The translations under genes were made by a program, and so were the position numbers. From Pyrenophora tritici-repentis (Eukaryota; Ascomycota; Dothideomycetes; Pleosporales; Pleosporaceae), in assembly GCF_003171515.1 (NCBI RefSeq), contig NC_089390.1:2976001-3040000 (forward strand): a stretch of DNA of 64,000 nt. The letters run 5' to 3'. Within the stretch, counting starts at the first letter, position 1. Each line of letters starts with the position of its first letter. The notes under the pieces are model-generated. The model did not search any database. It was not told the origin of the DNA and saw nothing but the letters and a program-made list of their open reading frames with translations. Shown here piece after piece: positions 52,801 through 63,588 of this stretch.

Positions 52801-55800
52801 GAAGAAGAGAAGAAGAAGCAGCAAGAAGAGTCTGCAGCATCGAAGCTCGCTGGGTGGGGAGCCAGCATATGGGGTTCATCCAAGAAGAAGGAAAGTGCCA
52901 AAGAGAAGAAAGCGCGTGAGAAGAAGGAGGAGCAGGAGCGGCTGGAGAAGGAGCGCATCGAGCGCGAGGAGCGTGAAGAACGGGAACGTCTCGAGCGTGA
53001 GGAACAAGAGCGCCTTGAACGTGAAGAGCAAGAGCGTCTAGAACGGGAGGAGCAGGAGCGTCTAGAGCGTGAAGAGCGAGAACGTCTGGAGGCAGAAGAA
53101 GCTGCTCGCGTGGCCGCTGAGGAGCAGGAACGATTGGAGCGTGAGGCTGCTGAAGCCGCTGAAGCTGCCGAGAGAGCTCAAAGAGAAGCTGAAGAAGCTG
53201 CAGCCAAGGCTAAGGAGGAAGCGGAAAAAAGTTCTGGATGGGGCCTCTTTGGTCTTACGAAGAAGAAAGAAACGACAAAGCAGAAACGTGAACGTGAAGC
53301 TAGGGAGAAAAAGGAGAGAGAGGAGAAAGAGGAGCAAGAGAGGCTAGAGAAGGAGGAGCAGGAGAGGCTAGAAAATGAAGCCAGAGAGGCTGCTGAAGCT
53401 GCTGAAGCTGCTGAAGCCGCCGAAGCCGCCGAGAAGGCCCAGAAAGAAGCCGAAGAGGCCGAGCTAGCTCGGGTTGCCGCTGAGCAAGACTTGGTCCTTG
53501 AGCCTGAGCCAGTTGTCTCCTCTAAGGATAAGAAGAAGAAAAAGAAGAGGGGCATCGTTGTCGAGGATGCTCCTCCACCACCTCCTCCGCCTCCTCCGCC
53601 TCCTCCGCCTCCTCCGCCACCCGCAGATGCTATGAACGACGACGACTTGTTCGATCTTGTAAAGGATGCAGACCCGAATGAGCTAATGGCAGAGCTCGAG
53701 AAGCCCACCAGGAAGGAAGAGAAGGAAGCAGGCGGTGGCTGGGGCAGTGCTTGGGGTATCTCTCTCCGCAAAACGAGAGTAGAGCCCAAAGTCCAAGTTC
53801 CCGTAATTCCTGAGCCTGAGCCTGAGCCTGAGCCGGAACCGGAACCGGAACCCGAGGCTGAGCCTGAAGCCGAGCCTGACCTTGACGAGCCGCTTCCCGA
53901 AGAGCTACCAGAAGTACCAGAACCCCCGGTTATAGAAGAGCCGCCTCCAAAGCAACTATCGCTCAAAGAGGAGAGGAGGCTGAAAAAGTCTAAGAAGCAT
54001 CGACACGTTGAGCGAGAACCAGAACCAGAACCAGAGCAAGAGCCGGAACCAGAACCAGAACCAGAGCAAGAGCCGGAACCAGAGCCAGTGCCAGAGCCAG
54101 TGATAGAGGAAGCGGTCCCAGAACCAGAACCAGAACCCCCGGTAGTGGTTGTCGAGCGACCACGTAAAAAGCTATCGTCCAAAGAGGAGAAAAGGCTAGA
54201 AGAGAAAAGGCTGAAGGAAGAGAAGAAGCTGAAGAAGTCAAAGAAGTCAAAACATGTAGTGGAAGCCCCAATAGAGATCCCTGAGCCAGACCCAGTGCCC
54301 GTCGAAGAACCTGCTCAACGCTCGCCAGGAATAGGAGCTTTCCCTGACGATGAGGCGGAGATGCTGGACTTTGCTGACGCACCACCTCCTCCACCAGAGC
54401 TCGAAGAACCGGAGCCAGAAGCCGAGCCCGAGCCTGAAGCGGTACCAGAACCGGAGCCAGAACCGGAGCCAGTTGCTGTAGGCGGTGTCCTTGGAGAGCT
54501 CAGAAGGCTCAGGAAGTCTAAGAAGAGTAGCAAGTCAAAGGGTATGCCTTTTGTCGAAGCGCCTCCACCGCCCCCGGAGCCTGAGTTGGAACCAGAGCCC
54601 GAACCGGAGCTCGAACCGGAACCAGAGCCAGAGCCTATCGTCGAAGATGAGCCAGAGCCAGAGCCAGAGCCAGAACCTGAACCTGAACCTGAACCTGAAC
54701 CTGAACCTGAACCTGAGCCCGTACCCGAACCTGTTATTGTGATCTCTGAGAAAAAACACAGAAAGTCCAAGAAGAGCAGCAAGACGAGAGCACCACCGCC
54801 GCCTCCACCCCCACCAGAGCCGGAATCTGAACCTGAGCCTGAGCCTGAACCAGAGCCAGAGCCGGAAGCAGAGATAGAGCCCATTGAAGAGGAAGCGCTC
54901 GAGGAAGCGGATGTGCCAGAGGAAGACGAGCCTGCTCCCGAAGACGAAGATGAGGCACCCCCAAAGCCTCCTACGCCACCTCCAGAGCCCAAGACAGAGT
55001 CACCTAGAAAAGCACGCAAAGCAGGTCGCAGTGGTCCTTCAGGGGGTTCGTGGGGTATTTTTGGTGCAGGTGCTACCAAACCCAAGACAAGGACAAGATC
55101 TGGTGGTGAGGAAGGTGCAAGCGGTGCAGCTGCCATCCGCACCAAACCAACGCGGACATCATCAACCAGGGACCAGGGTGATGCCAAATCACGCTCTTCA
55201 GGATCTGACAAGATGTCAAAGCCAATAGTGTCACGCTCCAAGACAGCCCGCGCCTCTACAGGGCTGGGTTCTATGTTTGGTGTTGCCGCAGCTGCCCCAC
55301 CAATCCGCTCCAAGTCATATCGCGCCTCTACAACTCAAAAGGCAACGTCGCGTCGACCTTCCGTCGATCACGATGCTGCTATGATGTCACCACCACAGAC
55401 AGACACAGATGCAAAGATGTCTTCGAAAGCAGTAAGGGTCATGGGTGTGAAGAGCTCATCGCGCAGAACAAGTACTAGGGATACAAGGGACAAGGGCAGA
55501 AGCAGAGGTGAGCCGTTCCCCGCCCATGACGATGCGCCTATTGGCCACCGCAGCCGTAAGCAATCACACAGAGCTAATCACAAGGCAGCTGTTCCAGACC
55601 CTTATCCCATAGACGATGAGCAAGACCTTTACGATGAGTCTCCTCCTCCGGAAATCCGACCAGAGCCATCGCGTCGCAAATCCAAGCGTGACTCAGCGCA
55701 ACAACTTGAACCCTTGACTGCGCCGCCTAGCGCCGACGATCCTATCATCGTAGACTCCATGGACGTGGATGCGGCCCCAGCTGAGGCTGAACGACCTCGC

Positions 55801-57147
55801 CGGGAAAGAGAACGAGAGCGCGAACGACCACGTCGCGCGCGAGGCAACTCTGATGCCATGGGTACCCTTGCTGGCGTCGCAGGCACTGCTGCTGCTGTAA
55901 AAGGCTTCAAAGGCATGTTCGGACTTGGTCGCAAGAAGGCAGCACCAGAAGAGGCACCTCGAGAGCGTCGTCGCACTGCTTACGAGACCGAGGACGAGCG
56001 CAAACGTCGTAAACGATCGACGACGCGCGGTGGTATGACAGAAGACGAAGCGAAGCGACTTCGACACGAGCGCCGCAGTTTGCGACATGGGGAAGATGTC
56101 ATGATGTCTGGCGCCAACGGTGGGGCTAATGGCAGCACCGACTATGATGCCGAGAAGGAGGCACGGCGGGCTGAGCGCAGGGCCAAGCGCGACGCAGAGA
56201 AAGGATCTCGTCGTGCTGAACTTGAAGAGGCAGAGGCCAAGGCTGAGCGTCGCCGTGAACGTGAGCGCGAAAATGAGCGTGCGACTCTAGCAGAGAAGAA
56301 GGCTCGCCAGATGGCCGAGTTGGAGCGTCGCAACCAAGAGGCCGAAGAACAACTGCGTCGCATCGCTGAGAAAGAGGAGCGACGAAAGGCACGAGGCAAG
56401 GCTCCAGTCGAGGACAAAGACCGCGAACACCGCTCTTCGCGCCGCAAAGAGAAGGACCGTGACGCTGCACGCCCGAAGAGCGAACGTCGTAGATCGCACC
56501 AGGACGAAGAAGCAGATCGTCGCCGCCGTCACGAAGAACGTCGTGCCGCTAGACGCAACTCTGAGTACCCAGTCCCGGTCCCCGCTGAGCCCATCACCGA
56601 CTACTTCGACGAGCGCAACGGCGCTACACGGTCCAAGCATCGTAGCTCACGCCAGGCGGCTCGGGAAGAAGAAAACATGCCATACCTCAACAACAAGAGT
56701 GGCGATAAGACGTCATCGTGGGTCGAGTCTCTCTCCAACGAGCCACCACTGCCTCCACCCATCTCGGAGACAGTCTTGGATCCAGCCCCGGGCACACGCG
56801 AGATACCAGACGATGAAGAGACGCCGTCTCAGGACGAAGACATCCGCCTACGCATCGCTGGACGCAAGGGCCCTAAGCGCGACAAGGAGCGTGCGGAGCG
56901 TCGCAAGACTGAAGAGCGTGAGCGTGAGCGCGACAAAACGCATAAGCACAGTCGCCGAGCGAGCGAATTCGTGACCGCGAAGACGGGCGATGAAGACCGA
57001 GAGAGGAAGCGAGCGTCGAGGCGGGCGACGTATGCGCCCGCGTATGAAGAGGCGCCTGTCCGTACGTGGGACGGCAGGCCAGCAGTCGAAGGCACTGCTG
57101 CAACGGCAAAGAGAGGAAGTTGGTTCAAGAAGATTGCCGGTTTCTGA
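49840..57147 (+). CDS. Giant low-complexity protein with repeated Trp-Lys modules and Pro-Glu repeats
   Basis: Two exons, up to 50632 and 50686-57147, encode about 2,400 residues; exon 2 alone is an uninterrupted 6,462 nt frame. I do not recognise the family. In order: a Pro-rich start with PPSY and PPDY motifs; an E/K coiled-coil stretch; about a dozen short modules in which a Trp/Gly motif is followed by a lysine run (DDWASFGAG...[61 protein letters not shown]); long EEQERLERE coiled coil; a run of about 16 prolines near 53573; Pro-Glu repeats; and a basic Arg/Glu-rich C-terminal third ending [10 protein letters not shown]. The start is uncertain: the ATG at 49840 is out of frame with the rest (a one-base shift near 49870 would join them); the alternative is a short upstream exon from ATG 49704. 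A large cytoskeletal or septum-associated scaffold is conceivable, unproven. Confidence 0.7.
53571..53624. repeat. Polyproline-coding trinucleotide tract
   Basis: Repeats of CCTCCG and CCTCCA code for about 16 consecutive prolines within the giant protein. Confidence 0.85.
54571..54735. repeat. Pro-Glu coding hexanucleotide repeat
   Basis: Tandem GAGCCA/GAACCT hexamers code for alternating Pro-Glu dipeptides inside the giant protein. The most uniform part (about 54675-54715) has seven near-perfect GAACCT copies and is prone to length change. Similar, less regular blocks occur at about 51258-51335, 53808-53880, 54016-54150 and 54812-54880. Confidence 0.85.
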
Positions 57148-57866
57148 GTAAGCCCAGTCCCCCCTTTGGTCAAGTATGATTGAAATGTGCTCATGGTTTG
57201 CGATGGTGATGATGTATTGTTTTTGCTTTTTGCTTTTTTGCTTTTGGGTTGGAAACTTGTTCTTCTTCTTCATCTTGCTCGCACTTGCATTGCGCGGCGT
57301 TGGGTCTTGGTTCTTTGCCCATTCATTCATTCATTCATCCGTGCTTTTGACTTTAATGTCTTCATTTCGGATATGTCCTGTTTATTCTTTTCCATCACTT
57401 TTCCATCAGTCATTTATCAATTCTTGTAATAAACCCCTGGGTCTGGATACTCAAGCATTTGGAAAAAGGAGGGGGAAAGGGGAAAGCAGGAAAGGAAAAT
57501 GGGTGGTTAGAGTCTCGTGTACTCGAGTGATTTCCTGGGTATGCTACACGGATTGGATTAGGCTGATTGAAACGTTCAGGATGAGATAGATACCCCACTT
57601 CAAATTTTTATGTAGCTTAGCGAATTGAAACAACATGTATTTTCCTTCTCACAAATATTACGCTGCATCGTCGTCATCAGAAGGGTGTGAGATACTTAAC
57701 TGCCCTTGGTATATGAGGTTCTGCGTAAACCCCCAGCCATGACGCCTATCGCCAAACCATGCTAGTCTCCAAGGATGCTCTGATGGATTTGCAACCCAGT
57801 TGGACACTCTCCTCGGCTGCTCCCCGTTGTCTATATCATCGTAAAAGGCCGTTACAGGCCCAACTG
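57148..57866. other. Convergent intergenic region between giant gene and CK2 beta
   Basis: T-rich 3' flank of the giant gene (TTTTTGCTTTTTGCTTTTTT near 57221-57240) and an ATTC tetranucleotide repeat (about 57321-57338). No gene. Confidence 0.45.
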
Positions 57867-59114
57867 TCACAGCTGTGCAGCCGCTCCCTCGACTCCTTCC
57901 TGGAGTTCCATATCGTCTTCATCGTCATCCTCCAGCTCTTCATCCTCTTCCTCAAACCCCGTCTCCATGTTCAACTTCTTCAGCCTGTCCTTCATCTCGT
58001 CCTTCTTGTCCGCCTGCCAACGAGCCAGCGCCGCCGCAGAGTGTACCTTGAAGCCGAAGACGCGAGGCTCGTATCGTCGTTGGGACTTTGGCGGGAGTAC
58101 CGCGGGGTAGACTTGGAAGAGGATATTATGGAACGAGGTGCCAAAGTACGCTCCGTCTATTACGGCATGGCGCGAGGATTTAGGGTTGTAGAGGTCTTCG
58201 CAGCGGGCGCAGTAGAGTTTTACGGGCGAGGCGTTGGGCACGTCGGATTGGCCCATGGGCAGCAACGGTTGGGATTCACACATGACGCGGGGGCATTTTC
58301 CGAAATCAGACTTCTTGAACTTCTCGAGCTGTTGAAGATGATGTTGTTAGTTTGTTGTTTACTGGCATAGGAATCTCATTGACGAGGTTGTATGCGTACC
58401 ATCTTTGCTAGACCCCTAGTTGTGACAATGTATCGAGCGTGTACCAAACCATATAGGTGCCGTGCCGACTTTTCAATCTGCTCGCGCATATCATCGTCGC
58501 AGTCAAAGTCGAAGACATCCGTTACAAGGTCGAGTGCATATTGGTAGTACTGGACTTCCGTGTTGAGGCCCGTCAAGTTGAACCGGTCGGTGAGGTATTC
58601 TTCGTCAATCTCGCAGAAGTATTCGTTTCCGCGCGATGATATAAACTATAGATGTGTTAGCTTCTGATCATGTGCATGTTCGTTATGTCTACGCTTGGTG
58701 GTGCCTGCCACTCCGGCCACGACTCGTGCCACCACAGACTGTTCAGGACCATGGACGGCTTCCAAGCATAATGAGTGATGTCGCCGTACTCATCAGCATC
58801 TTCATGGCGACACATGTATGCTGAGATATAGTCCTGGCGACCGCATTCCGGACTAGCGCATGGTCAGATGCGACAGGTAGTGAAGGGCCGACAGTCTATA
58901 CCACGAGAAGAGCCACTTTTCGCCTGCAGTTGGATTGTACCAGACAACCATGATGGGCGAAGTATATCGTGCAATACCCAAGCTATGGTAGCAAGTCTTG
59001 TTGTAACGAGTATTGCTATAATTATGTGATGGAAGGGCAGAAAGATGAGGTACCTACCCAGTCTCGCCAGTAGCTTGTGTAGTCACTATCCGTCTCACTG
59101 TTAAAGTCGTCCAT
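57867..59114 (-). CDS. ckb1: Casein kinase 2 regulatory beta subunit, with a possible extra N-terminal cassette
   Basis: Regulatory subunit of the CK2 tetramer. Sure exons are 59114-59058, 58645-58400 and 58328-57867, which alone give 254 residues. MDDFNSETDSDYTSYWRDW is followed by FISSRGNEYFCEIDEEYLTDRFNLTGL, then HLYGLVHARYIVTTRGLAKMLEKFKK, the zinc site made by CPRVMC and CARC, and PKSSRHAVIDGAYFGTSFHNILFQVYP. The C terminus is very acidic (EEEDEELEDDDEDDMEL). The first intron would be 412 nt, much longer than any other here. It contains two further exon-like segments, 58996-58902 and 58852-58693, bounded by introns of 61, 49 and 47 nt; including them adds exactly 85 in-frame residues (total 339) between DW and FISS. 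Such an insertion is not part of CK2 beta as I know it, so this may be an isoform, a lineage-specific insertion, or chance. Confidence 0.9.
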
Positions 59115-59649
59115 GTTGCGCTTGCTCACGGCAGGGGCGAGCTCCTAACGATTTGGACGTATGTGTGTCGTGTGTATAGGTTGCGACCACCGACGAGGTG
59201 GGGCGATGCAAGCAGGCGCGAGCACGGTCCGGGACGCGGTTGCGGAGTGAAATGCGCGCCCGCCAAGTGGGATGGGAGTTGCATCCCACCTTGTTTCTCC
59301 GCTCCGACGGCGCTAGCGTTTGGCCCAGCGACTGCAACACGAGGCCAGACTCGGCCCACTACACGGTTCTTCCTACGTGTGGTGTTTGTTCTCCTCCATA
59401 TATATGCTACAGGGCCTAATAGAATCATCTCAGGCGCGTTTTGTATGTTGCAGAGGAGGACAGATATGAGCATAGATATCACAGGTCGAGGGCTGTAAAC
59501 ACCAAGCACTCAAAGGCCGTAAGTATAGGTTCAATTGCGCCATTTCACTGACGAGATCCCCGTATACCTAAAACGCAATCTCACTCCCCAAAATGCTTCA
59601 GCAAACATTCATCTTCTCTTATTGGCAAAACATCCATGTCCTTTCCCGT
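59115..59649. promoter_or_regulatory. CK2 beta promoter and 3' end of the MFS gene
   Basis: 535 bp with no supported gene; opposed short frames overlap each other and lack motifs. Confidence 0.4.
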
Positions 59650-61311
59650 TCACTCTTGCTTCTTGTGAATTCTAGGCAAACACAACCATAAGCCCAAGAT
59701 CACGCCCAAAAGTGCCAAGATGATTGGCTGCAATACCTGTACACCTTTGGCCTGCGCAATAGCTCCTACTGCAAACGGGAAAATGGCTGCTCCACTTCCG
59801 CCAAAAGCTGCTGCGAAGCCAATGGCGCTGACGTGCAGGTGGCGCGGAAGAAGCTTAGTAGCAGCGACAACGGCGGCAGGGAAGAGGGGCCCGAGGAAAA
59901 AGCCTTGAAAACTGACTGCAACGGCCGAAACGTAGAACTGGGGGACGAGCCAGAAAATCAGTTCCAGGGCCATTGTGAGTGGGAGGTAGATCTACGGATT
60001 CGAGTTAGACTTGTAGACTCACACTGTGTATATTTGGGTAGCAAGCAATTGAGGGAAAGAAACTTACAGCAATAGCTAACTTCTCCCCAAGTCTCGGAGT
60101 AACAAAACCCAGAATGATTCTTCCCACAGTGATGCCCATCCAGAATCCTGTTGCAGTCATACCACTAGCAAAGTCCTCGCCATCACGGACCTCAAGCATG
60201 AACTTGACAATCCATCCACCAAGCGCGACCTCGATACCGACGTAGCCGAGCAGGAATAACGCACAGAGCCAGGTGACTCGCGCATTAGGTAGACGAACAA
60301 GGGCTTCCTTCATACGGTTGTCCTTGGTGTTGTTCGTACGAGGATTAGCGGCAAGGAACACTGCTCCCGTCTCGCGCCAGAAAGCAGTTACGGAGGTTGC
60401 CAGTTCGATAACAGCCATGGCAATCTGTACGCTATTAACCAAAGCTGAAATGGGGAGGCACTATAGAACGTACCATGACATAGTAGAAGGTATACCACGG
60501 CAGCTTACTCCCTTTTGTGATCATCGTCGTGGCAATCAACGGTGAGAGGACAGCTCCAAGCCCATAAAATGCGTGTAAGAAACCCAATACCTCGTTCGGA
60601 TTGGCCATGTTACCGATCCATGCGTCTGGGTTGGATTAGCAAACGTTTTCGAAACCAAACAGTCAGTAGAACTTACTCCACGCAGCATCAGCGAGTCCGT
60701 TGCCAAACCCAGCCAGCATGAAGATGACGACCAGCACAGGATACGGAGGATGCACTGCTATGACAATATACGCGATAAGATGGCAGCTCGGCGCAATAAT
60801 GGCAACACCTCTTTGGCCAAACTTCAGATGGATTGTGTTGTTCAGTAGAGCAGAAGCCGTGTATCCAACTAGCGGTGACAGGAAAACAAGTGATATCACT
60901 ACGAATGTGAGATGGTAGTACTCTTGCAGCTATACAGACATTAGTCTTTTGACATCCCAAGGGATTACCTCATGACAAGTACAAAATATGGGGACGTACA
61001 TAAGGAATCAACGCTCCGTAAGCAGCATCATTACTCCCCATGACCACGAAGCTCCAAAACGCTGCCATGGTCCGAAACAGATTTGACCGTGGATGGTTCC
61101 ATCTTTCGAGCTTCTCTGCTGCCTGCGTAGTTGGAGACGGCAGATTCTCTACTGGATCGCTTTCCCGGGCACCCTTGGTATCGGAGAGCCGCAGACCAGT
61201 GTATGAGCCAGCGACGTTGGCATCTTGCGGTTTGCTAAGATGATTGGAGACATCCTGGAGTTCAATGGGCTGCTCGACACAGGTCGATGAGTTGCCATTA
61301 TGCTGAAACAT
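59650..61311 (-). CDS. Major facilitator superfamily transporter (Bsc6-like)
   Basis: Twelve-helix MFS transporter of unknown substrate, resembling the fungal Bsc6-like group. Exons 61311-61000, 60929-60677, 60625-60474, 60424-60068 and 59991-59650 give 471 residues. The first 80 residues are polar. Helix 1 is FRTMAAFWSFVVMGSNDAAYGALIPYLQEYY, created across intron 1, with an N-D pair typical of this group. Other segments: VVISLVFLSPLVGYTASALLN, VLVVIFMLAGFGNGLADAAWNAWIGNM (across intron 2), LGFLHAFYGLGAVLSPLIATTMI, TWLCALFLLGYVGIEVALGGWIVKFML, TGFWMGITVGRIILGFVTPRLGEKLAIAIYLPL, and IGFAAAFGGSGAAIFPFAVGAIAQ. It ends in PRIHKKQE. The ATG at 61311 is the first true one in frame. All splice joins keep frame. 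Confidence 0.9.
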
Positions 61312-62523
61312 TGTTCTTGTGGTGGATGAGGGGTGGAGGTTTGCCAATTGATTGTACACAAGTGTGGAGGTGGAGGTGGAAACTCAGTTGGAGAAGTGAA
61401 CACTCAACGAAGTTGCGCTACCCCAAGGTGTTAAGTATCTCCAAAGACCGTGGATGATGCTTTTGAGAAGGGTACAGCGGTGTACTTTCACATCTCTTAT
61501 GGCTAGCCCAACACTATGAACTCGCCGATGACCAGCGGAAAAGTGGCGGAAAATGCGAGATTGCTGTTGTTGGGCGTATCTTGGCCATCATCCTCTAGCA
61601 CCTGCGTCTTTGCGGGGCAAGCGAGATCTCCAGCGGCTTTACCCCGAACGGGAATCCAAGAAGCGAGTGGCTAAACTTCGGTGGGCGCTGACGTTCAAGG
61701 TTGCGGGCCGTGCTTCCCCGTGTGTCTCGTCGGTCCGACATCTAAGTAGTTGTTCGTCCATCAACACCACACCATTGCCGCAAGATCAAAGGTATATATA
61801 ATATCCCGAATCTAGTATACCTAGATCTTTGACAGCCACTTCCGCATAACCGACGAACGGTTGCAGTTGACGCCAATGACTGAATCAGATGCAACAGCCC
61901 TAGCCGCAAGCCTAACCCAATGTATCGATGAATTGCGAGATGAAACCCTAACCGTCCGCAATGCAATCGCTAAGCCAGCCAACTGTCGCAAGGAAGCCCC
62001 AAGTCCTCTTGTCATCACTGTGCGTCGCGGCGTCGCGCCCTGCATACCAAACGTCTCAGAAAGGAGAATCGTGGTCATGGGAATCGTTAATGTCCTCATT
62101 TCATGCTATAACTTCTGCTACTACCATTATCCGCCTTAACGCGTGAGGGATTCCCGGAATCTCGCTGCACCGAACCACGCTGATGGGGTATCTGTTGTTG
62201 CTAACAGTGCCATGACAAACCGCAACTTTTCCCCACAACAAAAGTACAATCGTGAAAAAAGAACGTGAAAAATTCTGGACATGGGATAAATGAAAAAAAC
62301 TCTGACAATGTTTAAAAAAAAAGGATTTCTTGAGATCAACGCTTGTATTCAACGACTGTGGAGAAAGGCAAACCGTCCATATACACATGCTCGCTTCTAC
62401 AGTCGCGTCTGGCTCCTGCTTTGCTCGCTCGCTCGCTCACTCGCTCTAGTCGTTCGCTCGTGTCTTGATAAAAAATGAAATGGAAGACAATGCGTTCCGA
62501 TCTTCTCATGCTAGAGAAAGCAT
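61312..62523. other. 1.2 kb intergenic region upstream of the MFS gene
   Basis: It holds the MFS promoter and the 3' flank of the ferritin-like gene. A GCTC/TCGC-type simple repeat lies at about 62423-62445. A plus-strand frame beginning MTESDATALAASL (61876-62139) has fairly normal composition but no family or context support. Confidence 0.4.
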
Positions 62524-63588
62524 CTATGAAGGCTGGATGACGGAAGGGCCGGCAAGGACCTCGGCATCGGCAATGGACTTGCTCTTGGTGATCATCATGT
62601 AGACCTCACCCATGAGGCCCTGGGGAACCATACAGTTGCCGTCGGTGATGGGAGTGAACTGGTTGCCACCACTGTAATGCGTTAGTATATGTTCAAGTGT
62701 GCATCTGGATGATGTGACTTACGGTCCGACGAAAGCGCAGAAAGATGCACCTGCGGGCTGAGCAGGGTCAGCGAGCTTGAGGTTCTGGCCAACGGTAGCC
62801 TTCTCGGGGTTCTGGAGCGCGATGGCAGGGAAAGCCTGGATGTTGAGGTTGGAGCCGGTGGGGCACGACTTGATGAAGGCAGCGGCAAGGGTGAAGACGG
62901 CACGGGGTCCAAGGGCAACGTCGAAAGCGGCAGGGACGGGCTCAGCGCCGGATGCGATACGGATGAAAGCCTGGTGACGGGCCTCAACGGTGACGATGGA
63001 GGCAGCGGCGGAGAGGACGTCGGAAGAGTTGACAAGCGGTGCGGCACCGAGGTAGGCGGAGACACCAACAGCCTCGAGAACACGGGCAGTCGCAACCATG
63101 GACTTCGCGCTCATGAGAGCAGCGTCGAAGTTGTACTGGCAAGGCTCGACGGGCTTTGCGCCAGCTCCGGCGATAGCGGATTGGAGGGTGGTGACGTGAG
63201 TAGCCTCAGTCTGACCAACACCCATCAAGGACTTGACTTGGCCAGCAGAAAGACCGAGAGCCATGAAGTCAGACATGGAGAACTTGGCGAAACCCTGCTT
63301 GTAGAATTCCGACTCGAGATGCTCGGCGGTGAGGGCACTGTTGCTGTCAGCTACTGATCGTTATAGATAAGCACAAGACTATACTTACAAGTTGAGGATA
63401 TCGGTATCACTCAGCATTCCTGCTGGTGCCGCTGGTGAGGCAGCCGCGGCAGCCGGCGCACCTGATGCTGCTACTGCGCTCTCAGTGATGGTAGCTGGCT
63501 TGGCAGACATGGACATGGATGCTGAAGGCATGGGGGCGGCAGCAGCCAGGGCAACGAGGCCCATGAGGATTGTTGATACGCTACGCAT
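62524..63588 (-). CDS. Secreted ferritin-like domain protein (Rds1 type)
   Basis: Ferritin_2/Rds1-type protein, found in fungi as a stress- or sporulation-related secreted or wall protein of unknown activity. Exons 63588-63389, 63343-62723 and 62671-62524 give 322 residues. A signal peptide is plain (MRSVSTILMGLVALAAAAP), followed by an Ala/Ser/Pro-rich linker (AAAAASPAAPAG). The ferritin-like bundle starts at SDTDILNFNSALTAEHLESEFYKQGF (first part across intron 1), with the helix-pair GVGQTEATHVTTLQSAI and VTVEARHQAFIRI carrying Glu/His residues where a di-metal site would be. The C-terminal part PGGNQFTPITDGNCMVPQGLMGEVYMMIT is joined by the second splice. The nucleotide composition is GC-rich with strong codon bias, suggesting high expression. 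Confidence 0.9.

Noticed and set aside
53178..55313. Long Ser/Gly-rich open frames on the minus strand (two of about 330 codons)
   Set aside because: Antisense to the Pro-Glu and Glu-rich repeats of the giant protein; GSGSGS-type composition arises from the repeat complement.
61861..62139. Plus-strand frame beginning near MTESDATALAASL
   Set aside because: Moderate composition but short, followed by Cys/Tyr-rich nonsense and without any recognisable motif.
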